64,000 bases of DNA, from the NCBI GenBank assembly GCA_021209875.1, contig JAGYVD010000010.1, forward strand, positions 620,001-684,000, read 5' to 3'. Below, in pieces: positions 23,007 through 33,739 of this stretch. Each line of letters starts with the position of its first letter. Position 1 is the first letter of the stretch. The notes below the pieces were generated by a model. It searched no databases, was not told where the DNA came from, and saw only the letters and a program-made list of their open reading frames with translations. Both the position numbers and the translations under genes were made by a program. The DNA is from Rosellinia necatrix. Lineage: Eukaryota; Ascomycota; Sordariomycetes; Xylariales; Xylariaceae.

Positions 23007-25378
23007 GTTATCTGCTGGGCCGGGATGCACGAGACGACGATGGTCGGCTGGCGCAGGTCGGCGGGCCAGGGGTCGGCGCGCGACCGCTGGATGTAGAAGC
23101 ACGTCTTGCGGTCCTCGACGCTGCTGAGGAGCGGGATGTCGTTGCGGGCGAGGAGGCGCTCGAAGTGCGACACGAGCCTCTGCGCGTTGTCGGGCGTCCG
23201 GTTGTGCACGACGATGTTCTGCAGGCCCAGCTGCAGCATCGAGTAGACGGCGGCGCGCGCCATGCCGCCCGCGCCGACCACCAGGCCGACCGTGCCGGCG
23301 CGCACCGCGTTCGCCGGCGACAGGCCCCGCCGGATGCACGCGCGGATGCCGATCCAGTCCGTGTTCTCGCCGTACAGCGCCAGCACCGGGCCCGCGCTGT
23401 TGCGCGCGTCCGACTGCAGCGCCCCGCCCGGGATGCTGCCGTCCGCCGGGTCCAGGCGGCGCACCGGGATCAGCGTGTTGACCGCCCCGATCGCCTTGGC
23501 GTGCGTGCTGAGCGAGTGCGTCAGGCTGATCACCTCCACCTTGAACGGCAGCCCGACCGACGCCCCCGCGAACGACGGGTCGTGGATCAGGCCCCGGATG
23601 TCGCCCAGCGAGCTCGTCGAGTACGGCCGGTACTCGTGGCTCATGCCGAGCGCCTGGATCGCCGTGTTGTGCATCGCCGGCGACAGGCTGTGCTGGCAGT
23701 CCGCCCCGACCACGTACAGCTTCAGGGCGTCGTCCGTCGCGAAGGAGGAGCGCAGCGCCACCGTGGCCTGGAGGGGGGTGATGGGGGACGCGTACGACGC
23801 CGTCGGGCCGCCGCCGCCGCCGGAGGAACCGGACCCGAGCAGCAGCGACTCGGGCAGGACCGAGGTGAGGATCTTGTTCAGGCACGCCGAGTGCCTGCCC
23901 TTCACGCCTGTGTTATATGCGATGAGCGGGACCTGTGGCTGCCCTGCGCCTGCGACGGCGCAGCGGAACGCATTGACCTCGAAGTTGTCTTCCATGGAGA
24001 AGGCCGGGCGGGTCAGCTTCACGAGATCGCAGGAGAAGGACTGCGCCCTGCTGTAGTAGGACATCCACGTCGAGTCGGTCCAGGATGGAGGATGGGGCGA
24101 GCCCTCGAAATGCGCGGCGCCGATGATCTTCGAGGTCCTTCGTAGCCCCAGGATGCGGTTGAGCACGCGGTCTTCTAATCGCAGGTCTAGGGTCAGGTAT
24201 TCGGGGCAGAGGAGCAAGCCGTGTTGGACATGCTCCAGGTATGCGGATCGCTGCGTATCATCGATGGGACTGGACGCCGGCCATGGGACGTGGTAGATGA
24301 TCGGGATGACCACGTTTCTCCTGACCGCTCCTATTGCCCTACTTATTCGACTGGCACGCTCCGGGTTTAGTTGGCCACCGCCAGGAAATGTATTCTCCTG
24401 CGGGGCAAAAGCATCATCTATCACAATCTCTATGGCATCTGCACCGGTTTCGATATCCGCCGTCTCCCATTCATCTGCCAGTAGTCTCGACAGAGGCACA
24501 GAGACGGCGTAGGTGAATTGGCGGGTCTCGGTGGGGATCGAGGCCAGCGGAAACGCGGATTCAATGAACGGAATAGACCTCGTTGGCATAATGAGAGACA
24601 GAAACTTCAAGAAATGCCTTTCGGCTCTTTTCAGGGTGAGGTATAGAGCGGGGGACGCTGGGCCATCACCTCGCATCGTGGCCTCTGGCGAGTCGCCGTT
24701 CACTGGATCGTTCGGTTTGGGACATGTCTCGGAGACGTTGAAGAATTCGAAGTTGGCTGCGGCACGGAACGCCGAGGCTGTATACTTCATAAACTCTCGT
24801 ATCTTGTCTCCGTCGGCCACGTTGAGATATTGTTGTATGGCCTCCGGATCCCTCGCGACATGGATGACAGGATGTGAAGCCGCGAACGTCTCTAGCGGCG
24901 CGTGAAGTCCCGGCTCCATCCAAGACGACACGATAATACAGTCTCGTTGATGGCTGAGTAGGACGGTCTCCAGTATGCTGTACTGCTGCCGCCGATATTC
25001 GATGGGCCCGTGTGTTTTTTTGTATGCTACCGTAGAGAACCCCGTCACATCTTGGAAAGCCTTGTCGAGGTCGATTACCCTCCGCTTCATGGCCGTCGAG
25101 GCAATGATTGCCAAGGTCGATTTTCCCGAGCCACGTATGCCGACGAGCACGATGGATGCATCCTGGTCGAACGAGGCCGCCGAGCCAGACCTTGGCGGCG
25201 TTATGTTTGCAGTATTCGGCAGACTGGTCCCGCGGTGGCTCCCTTGAGGGGGCGAGTTGGACTGGCGCAGCCGTTTCGAGGGTTCGATATCGGAGTATGC
25301 ATGGTAGTGCTGTGGTTCGTCGATGGTCGCGACAGAGGCGCACCTCTTCTTCGCCCCGATGATGTCTGCAGATACCAT
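22589..25378 (-). CDS. qutR: Quinate pathway repressor QutR / QA-1S
   Basis: Single exon of 929 residues from the ATG at 25378; the open frame extends to 25396 but without an ATG. The family is a multidomain repressor derived from the last three domains of the pentafunctional AROM enzyme; it binds pathway metabolites and holds the activator QutA in check. Kinase-like domain at about 74-260 with an intact P-loop GIRGSGKST (80-88); type I dehydroquinase-like domain at about 270-510 with H423 (IIGAAHFEG) and K454 (DLVKLTRPAF) at the places of the catalytic His and Lys; shikimate-dehydrogenase-like domain from about 550, with SLSPAMHN, GLPFK and NTDWIG motifs and an inserted poly-Thr tract coded by ACG/ACC repeats (about 22976-23010). 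It is divergent from qutA, sharing the 0.9-kb region that holds the operator. GC content is much higher in the C-terminal half of the gene than in the N-terminal half. Confidence 0.95.
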
Positions 25379-26266
25379 TTCGCACCCTTCGCTCACGTGC
25401 CTCTAGCCGTGGCGTAAACGAGGGGGCGGAATGAATGGGCGATTTGTCAAAACTCCATGGATTGTCTCTTCTCGAGATCAATTACATGGCCACGGTGGAG
25501 GAACATGGACTCGCTCTTCTTGCTCACATAAGCGGGAGCGTTTAGTTCCTGGGCTGGCGGGTGGATGGAAGACAACAACTTTCGGAATTGGAAATCGTTA
25601 TCTCCCCGCGGCCACGGCGTGGTCTATAGTAGGGATGGGGTCGACAAGGAACAAGGGGGGGGTGTGTTTGTGTGTTTGTGTGTGTGTATGTGGTCCTTGA
25701 CAGCAAATACGAGACTCACTGCGTATGTAACTAGCTCGTCAGCCTTATTCCACTAGAAGAGATATGGCGTTGCAGGAGAATGCTAGAGTCCCGTCTAGTT
25801 CAGAAGTGAAAGGCCCTACTCCGGAAGGGGCCAGAAGGGGCAAAAAACGAAGTGCTCGCTCACCTGGGATAAGTGTTTATCCCGAGGAGGATATACCCGG
25901 GAGCCCAATCAACTTGCCAGCTTCTCCGCACACTATACACTTGGCTTCCCCAGATTTCCCCACCAAGGGAAGGGGTATCCTCGCGCACGGCACAGAGCAG
26001 GCCAGCGGGCGGACGCCCTTGTTATTGCATTCTACCCCAGGGAGCCTGCGCGTCGAGACAAGCGAGATATGCCCCCGGGTCGGTTCAGCAGCCTGAAAAT
26101 GGGTTCGAAGGTCGCATTGGATCTGTATAGGGCCTAAGAAAGCTTCTTGGTTTTACGTACCGAATCGGATGATCGGAGATGAATATCGTGCCACCGCATG
26201 GGGTCCCGACGAGACTACGACACATGAGGCAACAAAGCCTGAAGGGACGGACGACGACGAGTCGAC
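25379..26266. promoter_or_regulatory. Divergent qutR-qutA promoter region
   Basis: The 888-bp region between the start codons of the repressor and activator genes. It contains the 16-bp operator at 25867-25882, a GT repeat near 25664-25690, and no credible gene: the 110-codon frame at 25764-26096 overlaps the operator and has no domain. The shared control region implies joint regulation of both regulators, as in Neurospora, where both respond to QA-1F. Confidence 0.75.
25867..25882. promoter_or_regulatory. QA-1F/QutA operator, perfect consensus
   Basis: GGATAAGTGTTTATCC matches every position of the Neurospora QA-1F binding consensus GGRTAARYRYTTATCC, a 16-bp dyad. It lies 488 bp upstream of the qutR start and 384 bp upstream of the qutA start, placing it to serve both genes and to give qutA autoregulation. 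Confidence 0.85.
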
Positions 26267-28630
26267 ATGGGTCCGAAGCGCCAGAGCGGGAGGGAGGAGA
26301 CACGAAGCAAAAGTATCGCCGAGCGCCCATCGGGGGAGACGGCGCCGAAACGACAGCGCGTGTCGCGAGCGTGCGATCAATGCCGGGCCGCGCGCGAGAA
26401 GTGCGACGGCATCCAGCCGCTCTGCTTCCCCTGCGCATCGCAGAACCGGCCGTGCAGCTGGGAAGAGCCCAAGAAGAAGCGCGGCGTCCAGACCGGATAC
26501 ATCAGGACCCTGGAGATGGCCCTCGGCTGGATATTTGACAAGATCCCCGAGACCGAGAACGCCCTGCACGGCCTGCTCACGCACGAGGGCGGCCAGGGGC
26601 GGATGCTGCTGGCCGGGAAGGATACCTCGGCCGGCACCCGCCTTCACCGGCGATGGAGGAAGAGCACCGTCCACGCCGAGATCGAGCGCGTGTTATCCGG
26701 CGATGCCGCCTCCGCGCGATCCGCGAACGATTCGACTCCTGGTGAGGAATCCGACGAGGACGGGCCCGAGAAGGACCTGCCCGCCGCACACGACGCGAGG
26801 CCCACGCCGGGTCTCCCGGAGCCGGCGGACCGCATGAAGGTCGAGAGCGAGATACCAGACAGAAGCCAGCCTGGAACGCAGTGGCACGAGGACCTTACCA
26901 CGCCCGAAGACAGCCGAACGAGCCTGCTCAAAAGCCCGCCGGGCTCTCAGCCCTCTCTCCAACCCCAACCCCAACCCCGACGGCCCAGTACCGTCGCACT
27001 TCCGTCTAACCATTGGCGCCTCCTCGACATATACTTTTCATACACTCACATCTGGTTCCCGATACTCGAGAAGTCCGAGCTCTTGAAGACGGGGTACTCA
27101 TATCCGGAGGATGGACTGCACATCAACCGGGAGACTCCCGGCTCTGCCGGACACGCCGAGCTCTGGGCTGCGTTGGCATTAGCTTCTTTCCAGGAAGCAG
27201 CCGGCCGAGGTAATGAAAGCCCCGAGGGGGCTTCTCCGACTACTCCCTTCACGAGCCCGATCGAGATCTACCACATAGCCCGCGATCTGATACCCGTAGA
27301 GGACGGTGTATTTGAGGCCCGTCATATCAATGCGCTATTATTGCTCGCCTTGGTCAATCTGGCCTGCAATGACCTCAGAGCTTCCTGGATGCTAATAGGG
27401 ATGGCAAGTCGGGTCGCCCTCTCATTACGGCTCCACGAGGACTCGGGCTCGACACGATATAGACAATCTTCTCACACGTATATGGGATGCTTTATTCTGG
27501 ACACTCTTGTCTCGGCACGAATGGGCCTCCCGCCGCATCTCAGATCTAGTACGGCACGTATAAGCCTGCCTCGCCTCAACAATGATCTGGACGAGTGGCA
27601 GCCTTGGATGCCTTGTTCTAATTTTGGCCCTTCACAGAATAACATGCGGCCTTCACGCATGCCGTCACACTCGATCAGTTCATTCGGCGTCCTCCATAGC
27701 ATCCACCTCGCCCTCTCTCACCAGCTCTGGGACGAGCCCAAACATTCTCCCCCGGCGGGAGATGCATTCATCCGCACGCTGCAGAACGCAGTGACCCAAT
27801 GCGGCGCGGAAGCGTCGCTATCTAACTATATTCTAACCGGCGAGCGCATGGCAGGCCAACTCCCGTCTATTCATCTCTTACGCCTCGCGTTCCTCGGCGC
27901 GGCAGGAGTGTGTAAGGGGTTTCCTTATCTACATCGTGCGGCACTGAGTTGTGTCGAAAGTTATATGAACAACTTCGGTGTATGCGGGTTATCCCCCCTG
28001 GTCCCCGTGTTCATGAAGCTTGTTAATCAGCAAACACAGCACGATGTTCTTACGGGGGAGGAGAGGGCCCGATGGAACCGGGTCGAGAAGGCGACCGGAT
28101 CGGTTTGGACAAAGTCGTCCCAACACCACGAACCAGGCGCGGGATTTGGAGAGATTCATTCCCCCTACCATCCGCAGTCCGCGAACACCCCGTTCGGATC
28201 CGGTCCCAAGACGCCATCGCAACAATCGTTGGCGAATTCTCTATTTCATTCGAACACCAACATCTCCCACGGCTCCACGAGCATAGGCATCCCATTCTCC
28301 CCAGACCCCAACAGCGAGATATCGGAGCTCGTCACTCATCATCCGCCACCCGAGGCCCAGACGCTCCGCCTTAGCGGGACCCCCGCCGCTGTCGGGGAAT
28401 TTGGGGAGATGGACACGCTCGCGATATCACCGTCGATGCACTATCCCGGACACGGGCGGCCGAATTTCAACAGCGCGGCACTCGATTACGATACTATTCT
28501 AGACGACATCGCGTCCTTCGACCGCGCCAACGTGCCAGAGTCGGACACCCAGTTCATGGCCAACCTGGGATTGAGGCCGGGAACTAACCTTGCGGACGTA
28601 TTCTCTCACGAGTTTATGGGGTTTTCTTAA
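26267..28630 (+). CDS. qutA: Quinate pathway activator QutA / QA-1F
   Basis: Single exon of 787 residues. This is the Zn2Cys6 transcription activator that turns on quinate genes in the nucleus. The binuclear cluster is complete: C36, C39, C46, C53, C56 and C63, preceded by basic KRQRVSR. The following segment, with QTGYIRTLEMALGWIFDKIPETE and RRWRKSTVHAEIERVLSGD, is characteristic of QutA/QA-1F rather than of generic cluster proteins. The fungal-specific middle homology region covers about 245-600 (HWRLLDIYFSYTHIWFPILEKSEL ... RASWMLIGMASRVALSLRLHED). The C-terminus is Ser/Pro-rich with acidic patches suited to activation and to contact with QutR. The ATG at 26267 gives a short basic lead before the cluster. 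Length agrees with family members of about 800 residues. Confidence 0.95.
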   Translation: MGPKRQSGREETRSKSIAERPSGETAPKRQRVSRACDQCRAAREKCDGIQPLCFPCASQNRPCSWEEPKKKRGVQTGYIRTLEMALGWIFDKIPETENALHGLLTHEGGQGRMLLAGKDTSAGTRLHRRWRKSTVHAEIERVLSGDAASARSANDSTPGEESDEDGPEKDLPAAHDARPTPGLPEPADRMKVESEIPDRSQPGTQWHEDLTTPEDSRTSLLKSPPGSQPSLQPQPQPRRPSTVALPSNHWRLLDIYFSYTHIWFPILEKSELLKTGYSYPEDGLHINRETPGSAGHAELWAALALASFQEAAGRGNESPEGASPTTPFTSPIEIYHIARDLIPVEDGVFEARHINALLLLALVNLACNDLRASWMLIGMASRVALSLRLHEDSGSTRYRQSSHTYMGCFILDTLVSARMGLPPHLRSSTARISLPRLNNDLDEWQPWMPCSNFGPSQNNMRPSRMPSHSISSFGVLHSIHLALSHQLWDEPKHSPPAGDAFIRTLQNAVTQCGAEASLSNYILTGERMAGQLPSIHLLRLAFLGAAGVCKGFPYLHRAALSCVESYMNNFGVCGLSPLVPVFMKLVNQQTQHDVLTGEERARWNRVEKATGSVWTKSSQHHEPGAGFGEIHSPYHPQSANTPFGSGPKTPSQQSLANSLFHSNTNISHGSTSIGIPFSPDPNSEISELVTHHPPPEAQTLRLSGTPAAVGEFGEMDTLAISPSMHYPGHGRPNFNSAALDYDTILDDIASFDRANVPESDTQFMANLGLRPGTNLADVFSHEFMGFS

Positions 28631-28856
28631 CACAGTGCGCGTCGCGAGCCATGGCCGCTCCAGCGTCCCATCAGCCTAGTGCCCAAGGTCTCTAGCGGTA
28701 TAGTGTAGTCTTTTCCAATGCGTCGCGAATCGAAGATACCCCCAGAGGTTGAAGATTCGGAATGAGCAAGACGGGGGAAGGGGCCCGTGCAGCTAGCTGT
28801 ACAATATTGGTTATATTATCGACGACACAAGGGGGGCGGGTTACATATGGTACACC

Positions 28857-28916
28857 GTACATTGGCCGTACATTGGCCGTACCTTGGCCGTAACATTGGC
28901 CATACATTGGCTGTAC
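28857..28916. repeat. GTACATTGGCC minisatellite
   Basis: About five copies of an 11-12-bp unit GTACATTGGCC with variants GTACCTTGGCC, GTAACATTGGCC and ATACATTGGCT, located about 230 bp after the qutA stop codon. Confidence 0.85.
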
Positions 28917-30068
28917 ATAGTAGTGTATAGAGATGGACAAATAGACAAACAGACACCCAATCAAAGCCTAACCTGTGAGCCCGGTCTTGCCGGCCTTCAC
29001 TCACAACGGGTTAGATTTCAGCTGGTGCGCCCAGTGTGGGCGACGGGCGGTCAAGCTAGACGCGTCAGAAATGATTGGCAATCTCAGCCTGCCCCTGTTC
29101 AAGTAGGCTGGGGGAGGCTTGGCGGTCGCTCTCTTCTGTTTGCTCTCTCGTTGCTGTGATAGTCGACAGAGGCGACATGACATGTATGGGCGCGCGCAAC
29201 GTAACGACGCCTTACACTATATACTAAATATGCACAATGACAATCCGATTCTCAAACAAGTCACACAACTGCATGACAAAAGAAAATATTGACAGGGATT
29301 CCAGCTAATACCCCTCGCCGGACGGGGACGCACGAGGCCGAGCCGGCTGAACACTCTTCCCCCTTGTGGCTAGCCCCCAGCTGGGTCCGAGTCTTGGATG
29401 AATATTACTCATGAACGTTGAACTTCCTACCATTTCGGGACTTGCCCACAGTCGATTTTTTTTTTTTTTTTTTTGCTGATCAACTAGTTAACTATGAGAT
29501 AGACCACAGGCGCCAAAGACATGAGCTCCTCTCATGTGCGGCTAGCCGCGGCCGATCTAAACAAATCTTGATGGCGTGAGACTTGGAGCGGTGGAGGAGT
29601 GGAAGATGGCTTGGTAAGTCACGGGTAGCCGCCAAAGAGCCAGTTAGTTACATTACATAGATCACCAACTGCCTCGCCGGGTACGCCTGCGGTTATCTGC
29701 TTTCATGGTCTGCCGGGAGGGATACGGAAACTACTTCCAAGTTAGTCCATCACAACGGGAAGGCTTGGGTTGTTGGAACGCAAGGAGCCGACCGCTCACG
29801 GCTTCGAGATTTGGTTTGCCTTATACTGCAACCGTCGCTAATAGATCACCGAACTTCCAATTACCACATTCTTCTCTGGTTAGCATGTTGGCATGTTGGC
29901 ATATTGGCATGTTGTAGCGCGTCTTATAATCTGCTCGTGTCCCATCAGCCTGCTCACGCTCCCAAGTTTTCTCTCTAATATATCTCTCTCTCCTACGACT
30001 TTGATCTCAGAGGACAGTTCCTAAACAACCTATACATACTCCTTTCTATTCCTACCGCCATCCTCATA

Positions 30069-30183
30069 CACCATCATCATATACACATACACATACACAC
30101 ACATACACACACATACACACACAGACACACATACAGACACAGACACACACACACACACTCTCTCTCTCTCTCTCTCTCTCTCT
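30069..30183. repeat. (CA)n-(CT)n tract in qutC leader
   Basis: ACATACAC/CACA repeats from about 30079 to 30160 run into about 11 CT units ending five bases before the qutC start codon. The CT run makes the immediate 5' leader of qutC almost pure pyrimidine. Confidence 0.9.
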
Positions 30184-30188
30184 TCAAA

Positions 30189-31256
30189 ATGCATTGCCGT
30201 CTAGCCATCACATCCATGTCGCTCGGCCGCTGCTATGCGGGCCACTCGTTTGTCCACAAGCTCGACATGGCGCACATGTACGGCTACCAGGCGCTCGAGC
30301 TCTTCTACGAGGACCTCGTCGAGGTCGCGCAGCAGCTCCCGGGCGAGGGCGACGCGCGGGAGAGGGAGCTCGAGGCGGCGGGCCTCATCCGGCGGCTCTG
30401 CCACGAGCGGGGGATCACGATCCTGTGCCTGCAGCCGTTCGCGCACTACGAGGGCCTGGTCGACCGGCAGGCGCACGCGGAGCGGATCGAGACGCTGAAG
30501 TTCTGGTTCCGGCTCGCGCGGGCGCTGCGCACCGACATGATCCAGATCCCGACGAGCTTCGGGCCGGCGGCGGACACGTCCGAGGACGCGGGCCTCGCGG
30601 CGGCGGACCTGCGGGAGGCGGCGGACCTGGGCCTGCAGCAGAGCCCGCCGATCCGGTTCGTGTACGAGGCGCTCTGCTTCGGCACGCGGTACAACACGTG
30701 GGAGCACAGCTGGGACATGGTCCGGGCCGTGGACCGGCCCAACTTCGGGCTGTGCCTCGACACGTTCAACATCGCGGGCCGCGTGTACGCGGACCCGGCG
30801 GCGGCGTCGGGCCGCACGCGGGACTGCGACGAGGCCCTGCGCGCGTCCGTCGCGCGGCTCGTGGCCTCCGTCGACGTCGCCAAGGTCTTCTACGTCCAGG
30901 TCGTCGACGCCGAGCGGCTCGCCGCGCCCCTCGTCGCCGGCCACCCCTTCCACGACCCGGCCCAGACCCCGCGCATGAGCTGGTCCCGGAACTGCCGCCT
31001 CTTCTACGGCGAGGCCGACCGCGGCGCCTACCTGCCCGTCGCCGACGTCTGCCGCGCCATCTTCCACGGCCTCGCCTTCGAGGGCTGGGTCAGCATGGAG
31101 CTCTTCCACCGCCGCATGGCCGACCCCGACCCCGCCGTGCCCAAGGAGCTCGCCAGCCGCGGCGCCGCCGCCTGGGCGAAGCTCGTCAGGGATATGAAGC
31201 TCAGGACCGAGGAGGCCCCGAGCGTCGACCTGGGGAGGGTAGCGGCGTCGCTGTGA
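30189..31256 (+). CDS. qutC: 3-Dehydroshikimate dehydratase (QutC / QA-4)
   Basis: Single exon of 355 residues. The enzyme converts 3-dehydroshikimate to protocatechuate, the step that commits quinate carbon to ring cleavage; it is cytosolic. It has the xylose-isomerase-like TIM barrel with metal ligands at E160 (FVYEALCFG), D191 (CLDTFNIAG), Q237 (FYVQVVDAE) and E304 (VSMELFHR), the set known for fungal dehydratases. The N-terminus MHCRLAITSMSLGRCYAGHSF and the length match QA-4 and QutC. GC content is very high and the third codon position is almost all C or G, so the minus strand and other frames show long spurious open frames. The ATG follows TTCAAA. Confidence 0.95.
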   Translation: MHCRLAITSMSLGRCYAGHSFVHKLDMAHMYGYQALELFYEDLVEVAQQLPGEGDARERELEAAGLIRRLCHERGITILCLQPFAHYEGLVDRQAHAERIETLKFWFRLARALRTDMIQIPTSFGPAADTSEDAGLAAADLREAADLGLQQSPPIRFVYEALCFGTRYNTWEHSWDMVRAVDRPNFGLCLDTFNIAGRVYADPAAASGRTRDCDEALRASVARLVASVDVAKVFYVQVVDAERLAAPLVAGHPFHDPAQTPRMSWSRNCRLFYGEADRGAYLPVADVCRAIFHGLAFEGWVSMELFHRRMADPDPAVPKELASRGAAAWAKLVRDMKLRTEEAPSVDLGRVAASL

Positions 31257-31892
31257 ATTTTTTGATGGCTCATATATATCTAAATTGGTTTCTGTATTTT
31301 TTAATTTTTTTATTTTTATTATTTTTTTTTGGGGCCCCTGTCCTGACTCATGGCGTCTACAGGCGGGCGTAACGGTTTTGGGCTCTTTTTTAAAAATGAA
31401 TCATCATTTTCCTTTTTTTGGACCTCCATCTAGTCGGTGTTTTTCCAACCGCAAACATGTCGCTTCGAGATTTGATTCGGTTTTTAACGTGTGACTTGTT
31501 TGCCATCTTGTTTCGTCCCCGAGCGTTTGCCCTATGAAGAGTCGCCACGATCTAAGATAAACGGTAATGACTCAAGCCCAGGCTTCTGTGGTGACACGGC
31601 GACGGATTCGAAATCCTCCTTAGGGTAGGTGACATGTCGTATTACCTGACACGGTCATATCTGATCACTATTGAGTAACGAGATGATCCTTACGTATAGG
31701 TGTTCAGGCCCAATTACTACGCTCTTAAAGAAGGTATGGGATTCAGAGATGGGAGGTTTGATAGTAATTCGAAGAGAATAGATGAGAGTGTAGTTCTCTC
31801 TTTTCGTACCTAACGCTAAAAAACATAAATGGGGGTTTTTTTTTTCTCCCCAGAGTGTGATATCATTCCAGGCTTCAGCGCCGACTCGTCAA
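31257..31892. other. Convergent spacer qutC-qutD
   Basis: About 640 bp between two stop codons. T-rich just after qutC (31259-31330), otherwise without recognisable features. Short frames lack support. Confidence 0.55.
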
Positions 31893-33635
31893 TTAGACGC
31901 TTTCGCGTTGATCGACAGTAGCAGATAGCTTCTCATCGTTGGAAAGATCCGCACCATCAGCATTCCGCCTCCACTCTTCATCTTGAGCCTGCAGTTGATC
32001 CATGATCTTCCCATGGGCTCTCCACACGGGGCGCTCCTCGAATAGCCGGTCCATCGCTTCCAGCGGTATGCCTTTCGTCTCGGGAACTAGGAAGAAGACG
32101 AATACTACGGACAAGGTCATGAGTGACGCGAAGAAAAAGTAGACGGCATAACCCAGTGCGTTGAAAAGCTGGGGCGTAAACCGCGAAACCAAAAAGTTCC
32201 AGAACCAATTGCTCGCCGCTGCAGATGCTTGACCCAAGGACCTATTCTATGGATGAGCGAAGTGTTCTCAGGTAGACAGTGACATGTGTAGATACGAACC
32301 TTGTGTTCTGGTCGAACATCTCCGAGTTGAGAACCCACGGCGTTCCGTTCCACGACGGGGTGTAGAAAGCTGTCCAAAGGTAGAAGAAGAAGATAGCGGC
32401 AATGCCGGCCGGGGGGACATTGTCAGTAGGGTTATTCTCCGGGTCCGCGATCTTGATGTATGTTCCTATGATCCACATGCAAACGCTACCGCCCAGGGCA
32501 CCATACATAAGAAGGTTTCGTCGCCCTAGGTGGTCGATCATGTACAGGAGCCAGAAGATCGTGAGGACCGTCTTCACCACACCGAAGAGGCCGGTTGTGA
32601 GGAAACCCGTGTTCGTTCCCCGGATGCCCAGGCTCGAGAACACGGTCGGCGAGTAATAGTTGATCGCGTTGATGCCGGAGCCATTTTGCCAGAAGAACAG
32701 AGCTGCGGGAAGGAGACGATTAGTATATTTGGCGCTGCATCTATATATCAAGACGAAGAAAACGTACCGCTGCCGAGAAAGAATCGCCACTGAACCCTCC
32801 GGATCTTGAGAGACGCGAACGGCTTCCAGAACCCAGCGCCGACTTCTCGCCGGTACCGTGCCACCTCTTCATCGACGAAGCCGATTTCCTCGATGATGTA
32901 GGTGTCGTCGGCGGGGAGGTTGCGGATCCAACAGAGGTTCGCCACGCCCTGCTCCCGCTTCCCGTTGGCGATGAGCCACCTCGGGGACTCCTTGATCCAC
33001 AGGGCGCCGAGGAAGAGCAGGCCGGCGGGGATGAGCTGGACGGCGAAGGGGATCAGCCACTGGGTGCGGGTGGGCGGCACGTGCAGGTTGACGCCGTAGT
33101 TGATCCAGAAGCCGACGAGGCCGCCGACCTGCCAGCCGAGCTCGTAGAGGCCGACGAGGCGGCCGCGCACGGCCGGCGGGGCCAGCTCGGAGATGTAGAT
33201 GGGCACGATCATGGAGCAGGCGCCGACGCCGACGCCGGCGAGCACGCGGCCGCCGTAGATCAGCCCGAGGCCGCGCTCGCGGTTGGCGCCCAGCATCAGG
33301 CCGGCGCCGAGGATGAAGACGGCGACGAAGACGAACAGCGACTTGCGCCGGCCGAGCCGGTGCGTCGACCCGTACGCGAGCAGGCTGCCGAAGAAGGCGC
33401 CCGCCTGGTACAGCGACACGATGTTGGACGAGATCAGCGCCTTGTCCGACTTGCTCAGCTGGTCGAACTGGAACTCGCTGACGAAGGACGGCAGCGCCAG
33501 CGTCGTGCCGATGAAGGCCGAGTCGTAGCCGATCATGCACGACGCGAACGACGCGACCGAGGCGGTGGCATAGACCCTCCAGTTGTAGACGGCCTTGGGC
33601 GTCAGCCGGTCTTCTTTGAGGGTGAGGAGCCCCAT
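31893..33635 (-). CDS. qutD: Quinate permease QutD / QA-Y
   Basis: Three exons on the minus strand, 33635-32768, 32702-32300 and 32241-31893, give 539 residues. Intron 1 (65 bp, GTACGT, ACTAAT branch, CGCAG) joins FFLGS to ALFFWQNGSG; intron 2 (58 bp, GTTCGT donor, AATAG acceptor) joins DQNTR to SLGQASAA. It belongs to the sugar-porter group of the major facilitator superfamily, with 12 membrane helices, and imports quinate across the plasma membrane. Visible signatures are GYDSAFIGTTLALPSF, GRRKSLFV, GRVLAGVGVGACSMIVPIYISELAP, the QxxSGINAINYYSPTVF motif, DHLGRRNLLMYG and VPETKGIPLEAMDRLFEE. Length matches QutD (about 533). It is divergent from qutB. The first half of exon 1 is much richer in G+C than the rest. 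Confidence 0.95.
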
Positions 33636-33660
33636 GATGCCGGTGATCTCGACCTGTATG

Positions 33661-33739
33661 TCTTTCTGTCTCTCTGTCTATCTGTCTGTCTGTCTCTCTG
33701 TCTGTCTCTCTGTCTGTCTCTCTGTCTGTCTGTCTGTCA
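33661..33739. repeat. (TCTG)n microsatellite
   Basis: About 18 TCTG/TCTC/TCTA tetramers, starting 26 bp upstream of the qutD start codon, so in the permease 5' leader, where on the sense strand it reads CAGA. Confidence 0.9.

Larger units (their letters stand above)
28631..30188. other. Intergenic between qutA and qutC
   Basis: About 1.56 kb with no supported gene. It holds a short minisatellite at 28857-28916, GGCATGTT repeats (about 29885-29913), a T run (29457-29474), and a CA/CT microsatellite just before qutC. I found no good QutA operator; the nearest is a 12/16 match at about 29396. In related clusters qutE can lie next to qutC, but no dehydroquinase frame is present here. Confidence 0.55.

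Noticed and set aside
22571..24145. 524-codon plus-strand open frame
   Set aside because: Arg/Ala/Gly-rich antisense shadow of the GC-rich half of qutR; no domain.
25764..26096. 110-codon ORF in the qutR-qutA promoter
   Set aside because: No domain, overlaps the operator, and sits where both promoters are expected.
29396..29411. Possible QutA site upstream of qutC (GGATGAATATTACTCA)
   Set aside because: Only 12 of 16 positions fit and the right half is poor; not above what chance would give.
30194..31372. Long plus-strand frame overlapping qutC, and a 302-codon antisense frame
   Set aside because: Shadows caused by the extreme GC3 of qutC; composition is Arg/Pro/Ala-rich.
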